Shown here: one piece after another, positions 58,521-64,000 of the stretch
How the letters are laid out: the number at the start of each line of letters is the position of its first letter
How positions within the stretch are numbered: position 1 is the first letter of the stretch
Assembly (NCBI GenBank): GCA_963930645.1
Contig: OZ005648.1
Location: forward strand, 268,037,830 to 268,101,829
Reading direction: 5' to 3'
Length of the DNA stretch: 64,000 bases
Source: Salticus scenicus
Lineage: Eukaryota > Arthropoda > Arachnida > Araneae > Salticidae
The notes under the pieces: generated by a model
Seen by the model: only the letters and a program-made list of their open reading frames with translations
Database searches by the model: none
Told to the model about the DNA's origin: nothing
Position numbers and translations under genes: made by a program

Positions 58521-58805
58521 ATAAAGACATTGATCTTTTTCTCCGTGCCTTGGACATAAATTTTATGCTACCAATATGAGTGTTGGTGTTAGGGTCAAGG
58601 CCAACTAACTGTGCTATAGTCCTAAGCCTGAAGGGAAGGGCCCTCTGTGGGATTTTTTTTTTTTTTTTTTTAAGGGTCCTAATATGCATTTGTGCAAGTT
58701 TAAGAGGAAACCTTTGAAAGGCTAGGACGACGAGCACGATCTGGAATCAAACCCATAACCTCGTGTGTACCAGCTTTTTCAGATCAGAACTTCTCAGCCA
58801 CTGAT
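58520..58805 (-). repeat. tRNA-derived SINE
   Basis: On the - strand a tRNA-like head starts CAGTGGCTGAGAAGTTC (A-box like, 58805-58790). It carries GGGTTTGATTCC (B-box like, 58754-58743) about 36 bases on. A unique body follows with a poly-A run in the middle (58650-58672) and ends near 58520. The head does not fold as a functional tRNA. Confidence 0.5.
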
Positions 58806-59255
58806 GAGGCAGTACAGATACGAGCACAAGCATAAAACAATTTTATTAGTCTAGCTTCTTTTTCAAACTAATATCTAATTCTATCTTGGTAACACATTAC
58901 AAATAATTTTTATTCTTGGTGTGCTTGTTTTCTCTTTTCCTGTATTGTAGTCTGTGATTAACCACAATTATGTTTGGCATTTAGTTTACAAAATTATGTA
59001 AATTGAATTTCTAAAACAAAATTAGGAGTAGCAGTGAGGTCACTGGAATAATATGAGCACTTCAGTTTTAAACCAATATTGTGATTATGGTTAAGCTAAA
59101 ATTGGGGGAGAAGAGGCAGAATTGAGCCCCCACATTTTTGGTGCCACTGTTATTATATACATTAGTTTAATAATTCTATTCTTAGTCTTTTTATGTGGGA
59201 AAAAAAATGTTTGTATATTTGAAAAAAATTATGATGCATATACTCTTCTCCTTAA

Positions 59256-59661
59256 GGATGCTCATTCCCTCTTACAATTTCCCCGTCTCAAGTCACCAAA
59301 TCCCATGTAAGTCTATGGCGAAATTTGTTTATAGAATTGCTCATTACCTAATTTGTATTCTTAAATTCCGTTTTCACATTCAGAAAATTCACAACTGTTA
59401 AATGAGTACCCGTTTTCCAAAAAATTTCATTTTACAGCTCAAAAATGAGAAAAATTTGCATTTTTAAACTCAAAATTCAAATTAAAAAAAAATTTTAATT
59501 AAATTTTTGGAAAATGACTACCCATTTAATAATTGCATATTTTCAGAATATGAAATTAGAATTTGAAAAAAATAGTTAAGTTATGTGTAATTCTATAAAA
59601 AAAATTTCGCCATAGAATAACATGGGCTTTGGATGACCTTGACGATACGTAATGCACCCCC
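59256..59661. mobile_element. TTAA-flanked foldback MITE (406 bp)
   Basis: Flanked by TTAA at 59252-59255 and 59662-59665. It is almost wholly an imperfect palindrome. CCCATGTAAGTCTATGGCGA (59302) pairs with TCGCCATAGAATAACATGGG (59607), and TACCCGTTTTCCAAAAAATT (59407) pairs with TTTTTGGAAAATGACTACCC (59503). The TTAA duplication suggests piggyBac-type mobilisation. Non-coding. Confidence 0.75.
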
Positions 59662-59724
59662 TTAATTCAAGGAAAATAAATGACAATTTTCAAATCCCCC
59701 CAAAAGACTAATAGTTGCAATATA

Positions 59725-59872
59725 GTTGAACCTCGTTAACATGAATCTCAAGGGGGATAAAAAACTTGTTCATGTTATCAGTAGTTCATATCAGTAACTA
59801 ATTTTCATTTTTATGGGGATTGTGGAAACAGTTCATGTTGAAGGTAATTCAAGTTAAGGAGTTTTGACTGTA
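59725..59872. mobile_element. Possible pogo-type MITE
   Basis: Begins AGTTGAACCTCGTTAACATG and ends AGTTTTGACTGTATT. Inside are two inverted copies of GTTCATGTT/AACATGAA-type wording. The ends recall pogo/Tigger MITEs, but they are weak. Confidence 0.35.
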
Positions 59873-59959
59873 TTATAACAATGCACTAATAGTGTGCATA
59901 TGTTTGTATTTTTATGTGTCTGTTTTCAATTGATTTCCATCACTATATACTGAAATTTG

Positions 59960-60001
<42 letters not shown>

Positions 60002-60012
60002 TTTTTTTTTTT
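59960..60012. repeat. Poly-A/poly-T palindrome
   Basis: A run of about 30 A is followed directly by about 14 T, a perfect hairpin. A similar structure is at 26480-26535. Confidence 0.8.
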
Positions 60013-60439
60013 AACCTAACAGCTAATAAAATGTTAAACAATTTTAAAAATAGAGATGGTATATTGGTAAAAAAAAAAATTATATGAATATGAATAGGTC
60101 TGTTTAAAAAGAAAGATTGGATATGTCGATAAAAAAAGGTCATGAATTTTTTTTCTGTCAAGTCAGTAGACACCCTGTATATTTTTGACATCTTGTGCAT
60201 AGGTGCCAACTTGTACGGTTTTTTAATACCACTATTTCTTTGTGAAAAAGATTCATCATGTGTAATTGCAGAAAGCTGCTAAAACATTTATTAATAATTT
60301 GTATCAAAAATTTCCGGTAGCAAATTAAATATTATACAAGTTGGCAGCTATGCTCGTGTATTTGTTCTTGAGATAGTACAGTTCTCACAAAATTTTGTTA
60401 ATTTGCATACACATACAGGCATTTTATAAAAATGGTTAA

Positions 60440-60550
60440 ATTATCTTCAGTATATTTTAAAACGTGCAAACCTGTCAAAAATCGGAAGTCAAAAACTTTT
60501 ACAAATTTCATATTTTCATCTTATGTATATAGAAGAAAGTAAAAATATTT
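60440..60550. repeat. Tail of dispersed repeat
   Basis: ATTTTAAAACGTGCAAACCTG … TATGTATATAGAAGAAAGTA matches the conserved tail at 42660-42775 and 36760-36905. Confidence 0.5.
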
Positions 60551-60926
60551 GCAGAAACATTGAATGATATATGAATAAGAGCTTTATTTAGAAAATGTGT
60601 ATCGAAAGAAATGCATAATAAGAAGACATATAAAATATTTTTAGAGATATTGTAGTCAGAAGACTTAAAATCGACTTTTCAACCCCACTTCCAATTTTCA
60701 CCAAAAATTAGCAAACTCATTTGTTCAATAAAAACCAACAATTAAAAATGTCTAATAAGAGCTAATATGGCAAGTTTAAAGAAAATCTGTAGAGCCGCTT
60801 TTTAAGAAACCGATAGATGAGACCTAAAATTGGTGTATTTATTTAGGATGCCTATCAATTTTCCTAAAGAAACCGACTAATACATACAAAAAAAAAAAAT
60901 CTAAAAAGGATTTTATATAACGACAC

Positions 60927-60959
<33 letters not shown>

Positions 60960-60966
<7 letters not shown>

Positions 60967-61450
60967 TGGAGATGTAATTTTTTATGGTTCCCACTCCCCT
61001 CCCAACAATCAGCGATCAAATGTCACCTGTAATCCTTGCAATTTCTAATTTTTCTCCATCTACAACAGAAATACAAATTTTTTTTTTTTTTTTACCTAAT
61101 TAGATTCCAGAGCTTATAAAGAAGTAGAATTGTTCAATATCACTCACTCATATAATATAATATTTATCCCCCTCCCCCTTCTGCTAATGATCAGAGATCA
61201 GACACCCTGCAAAAGCATTGCAATTTCAAATTTTTCTCCATACACAACATAAATATCAATGATCTTTTTAAACTAACTTTATTATATTCTAAAACTTATA
61301 AATAAGTAGAAATGCTCAATAACACTCACTCATAAAAAAATTTTGTGCCCTCTTGCTCTCACCCACCCATTTCCCTAATGATTGGTGATCAAACGCTCTA
61401 CAGAAATTTTGTGCTTTTCAATCTTTCTTCATTCACAGCATAAATAAATG
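60960..61450. repeat. Three tandem copies of the ~180-bp monomer
   Basis: Each unit has C-rich wording, ATGATCAG(C/A)GATCA, TTTTTCTCCAT, ACAACATAAATATCAATGAT-like, ATTCTAAAACTTATAAA(T/G)AAGTAGAA and CACTCACTCATA. Units begin near 60990, 61180 and 61375. This is the clearest tandem form of the monomer dispersed elsewhere in the window. Confidence 0.7.
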
Positions 61451-63285
61451 TTGATAGGGAGCACATATGATATGAAAGCTTTATACAAAAAAGCTGTTGG
61501 TAATCTTTCTAAGAAAATCTTTGTGCGTTTAAGTCACTTATACACACAATTACAATTCCAGTATCAGAAGCTTCCTATAAAAGTTGGAACTTGGTCACTG
61601 AGAAAGTGAGAAAATGCAATTTAAGATGTACAGATGGCAGTGACAAATATAATGGAACTGCTGATATAAGAGTGTGTTTATACTTCTTAATGGTTTCAAA
61701 TTTTTCTAGTTATAATTTTTGAAAGTTGCATTAATTTAAATTTGGAGTCTCTTGCTACAAACATTTTACTAGAGTTATGGACATCATATTTCTTCTTGTG
61801 TGATATCAAGAATAATGAATGTCAACACTTTACCTTAATTAAAATTTTAAAACTACAATGCTTTGATCATATCTGATTAACTAACATTAGATAAACCCAA
61901 ACTTGGGATCAAAAATATGTTTATTGAATCCTACAACATTTTTTTCAGTTACTTATTGCAAGTTTTGCTGCAGATTATTTTCGAATACCTAAATAGCTGT
62001 CGCAGATTGACAGATAAAATTCTGCTACTGGGTATATATGTGTATATATTAGAGCCATTTTTGAGATTTATGATGATGCACCTATTTTTAGTATGTAAGG
62101 ACTATATCTTTCAGACAAAACAGACCAGATGAAAATAGTTTTTCTTTTTTTCCTTCCTTTGGCATCATGTTAAAAAGTATATATATTTAAAATAAAATTG
62201 AGAGAAAATGTGCAAATAAAAAGGAGAGAGAAAAAAAAAAAAAAGGATATTATTACTGTAACCATTGCTAAGGAATGCAACAGTGGCAAGGTGTGAAATT
62301 CCATCAGGGTCATTGCTTGCAAGCCCGTCCCCAACATCAAAATCATTCCTACATTCTGTTTATTATATGAACATTTTGTAAGGAATTGTAAATAAAATAA
62401 AAACATTATTTTAATTAAATATAGAATAATTTCGTAATTTATCAGTGATACATGATTTTAATTATTTAATTTAATTATTATTATTTTTTTTTTTTTTAAT
62501 TCAGTCATTCTCTAGCTTACTATATCACTTTTATTATAGTATGTACTATCATGTAATATGAGAAAGTAATAATTTGTGAAATGTGTTATTTTTGGGCAGT
62601 TTTAATATGAGTTTGTTTTACACACCCTGTGATCATGCATTAATTAAATTTAGTTTTTCAATTTTGAATTTCTATAAATTGCAATTACAACTATTTCCCA
62701 TTGTATGGGAAAATCATAATTTATCAGTAATGCATGATTTTTTATAATAAAAATTCATTTGGAGGTTGAAAAAAATAACCTGTGTATGTGTGCTTCTTAA
62801 CTGCCTTTGATTGCAGAAAAATTGTTAATGATTGATACTTACAATGAAATGTATGAATGCATATAAATTAAAAGAAATGTCACATTTTTAATATGAAAGC
62901 ACTTGAAACAATAAAAAGTATTTAAGTTTAATAATCTTTAATACTTTGGTATGAAAATAAATACGTAAATAAAAATAAATCTTCCAATAAGTCAGAATGT
63001 GTTTTCATTCTTGGAAAAACAAGATGAAAAACTAATGAAGTATCTCTTCATGACATAATTGAGGAGAAACTAATTATGTTTGTTAAGGGTTAAATATATG
63101 ATTAAATTATGCACATGTGTTCATTTTAATATTTTGAAAAATTCTTTATTAAGAAGATTATTTTTACAAACATGTTCTAATATTGAATAGAATATATTTT
63201 ATTGGCAGATTTTATTTAACAAAGTATATATGTGAATATATGCAGAAACAGACCTATGTGCTTTTTAAATACAGTGGAACATCGT
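61451..63285 (+). other. Intron, nothing recognised
   Basis: AT-rich sequence with small open frames that match nothing I know. I found no inverted-repeat element, array or exon-like proline-rich sequence here. Confidence 0.4.
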
Positions 63286-63604
63286 TGTGAGGAATTGTAG
63301 ATACAGACCATGAAGTGATCTTCAAGAAAATTATTTATTCCCATTTACAAACACCACATGTACATATAAACATAAAAGAAACGTAAAGAAATTCAGCATA
63401 ATTTTAAAATGGACATCATTTTCCGGTCCATAAATAAAAATATTTCCAAGCGAGCATCTCAATCCCGCCATCCACACTTAGCAGAGTCGCATCACTCACT
63501 GTCCCCAAAAAAAGTCTCTCTTCAAAACAAAAGTTCTTTTTCTCTCAGGGCAGGGCCAGTCTAATTAGTCTGGAAAGTTATTACTAAAGTCTGACGTCAT
63601 TACA
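63286..63604 (-). repeat. Candidate LTR (3' LTR or solo) of an LTR retrotransposon
   Basis: On the - strand the segment starts TGTAATGACGTCAG and ends AATTCCTCACA. It contains GGGAATAAATAATTTTC as a possible polyadenylation signal. Immediately upstream (63605-63621) is CCCTGAAGGGAGGAGGTC, a convincing polypurine tract. The rest of the element would extend to the right, beyond the window. A second LTR is not visible, so the call is tentative. Confidence 0.45.
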
Positions 63605-64000
63605 GACCTCCTCCCTTCAGGGGAGACTGTTCACTGTAGTAATGGGAAAAATTTATTTGTATCATCTGACCCAAATAATACTTGATGAGGATAGGTCTAT
63701 ATTCATAAGAAAGAAGCAGTCACAAATGTTCAGTATATAAGTTCATATTTCTTAATATAGTAATTAAAGAAATAAAAAAAATACAAGCAAGCACCAATCA
63801 CCAATTCTATACAGAATCAGTACCTTCTTATTATGTTTAAATGCACCAGACTTACCCCTACTAGATTAACACAATAACTTATTTTAAAATATCCTAAAAA
63901 AATATATTGAATAGAAAATTAAATATTACACAATATACTGAAGACACTAATGCAAAGAAAAATATAGATAGCAAAAACAAATATATACCACACATATATA

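Larger units (their letters stand above)
57237..59149. mobile_element. hAT-like non-autonomous element (1.9 kb)
   Basis: The left end CAGTGGTGCCAACTTTG and right end TTTTTGGTGCCACTG are inverted, with secondary homology inside (GGTGGGGCCT versus GAGCCCCCAC). Flanks TTGTTATA (57229-57236) and TTATTATA (59150-59157) match at seven of eight positions. The interior is AT-rich and non-coding and carries a tandem array (58190-58520) and a SINE (58520-58805). Confidence 0.65.

Noticed and set aside
58735..58805. Functional tRNA gene
   Set aside because: Only the A and B box wording is present. No cloverleaf pairing can be drawn and it is joined to a SINE body.
35823..64000. Search for the next Sos exon (proline-rich, SH3-binding, phase-1 start)
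   Set aside because: No stretch with a splice acceptor followed by proline-rich, in-frame coding sequence was seen; C-rich stretches are homopolymer runs.

Overview
The window is AT-rich, intron-dominated animal DNA with almost no intact host coding sequence and a very heavy transposon load. The only host gene I recognise is Son of sevenless (Sos/SOS1, a Ras guanine-nucleotide exchange factor). Four consecutive + strand exons (5098-5215, 7607-7776, 28273-28389, 35564-35822) cover the end of the Ras-GEF catalytic domain and the start of the proline-rich tail. The exons join in frame across GT-AG introns. The next exon is not in the window, so everything after 35822 appears to be one intron of more than 28 kb. 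Protein wording such as DHSVFAP and the types of transposon suggest an arthropod, plausibly a spider or other chelicerate. That is inference; the species cannot be read from the sequence.

Layout. 1-455: decayed Gypsy reverse transcriptase (- strand). 456-7606: intron sequence with three kinds of inverted-repeat MITE and a dead mariner (about 6180-7199). 7777-28272: a 20.5 kb intron swollen by a tandem Ty1/Copia dimer (LTR-internal-LTR-internal-LTR, 9709-22616, - strand, flanked by the 5-bp duplication cagcc). The dimer sits inside an older interspersed repeat. The right half of that repeat (22617-25625) is a tandem array carrying repeated CTCF-like motifs. A piggyBac 5' end lies at 27450-28069. 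29870-31865: a second copy of the array-bearing repeat. 32142-33441: two Penelope-type GIY-YIG ends in inverted orientation.

34728-34941: piggyBac-like MITE. 38998-39928: internally deleted mariner with perfect 35-bp inverted ends. 41050-42775: dispersed repeats. 43420-44500: pogo/Tigger transposase pseudogene. 45240-46571: a reverse-transcriptase fragment split by a MITE. 47278-48008: hAT remnant. About 49720-56025: a nest in which an old BED-finger hAT element was hit by a MITE, by a deleted hAT copy (50821-52082) and by a 3.7 kb transposon with inverted ends of about 330 bp (52127-55820) encoding a transposase-like protein I cannot assign. 56030-56830: alternating repeats. 57237-59149: a hAT-like element containing a tandem array and a tRNA-derived SINE. 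59256-59661: a TTAA-flanked foldback MITE. 63286-63604: a candidate LTR whose element runs off the right edge.

The best candidates for something undescribed are the long-TIR transposon at 52.1-55.8 kb and the CTCF-like tandem array at 22.6-24.8 kb. All family assignments were made by eye; no database search was run.
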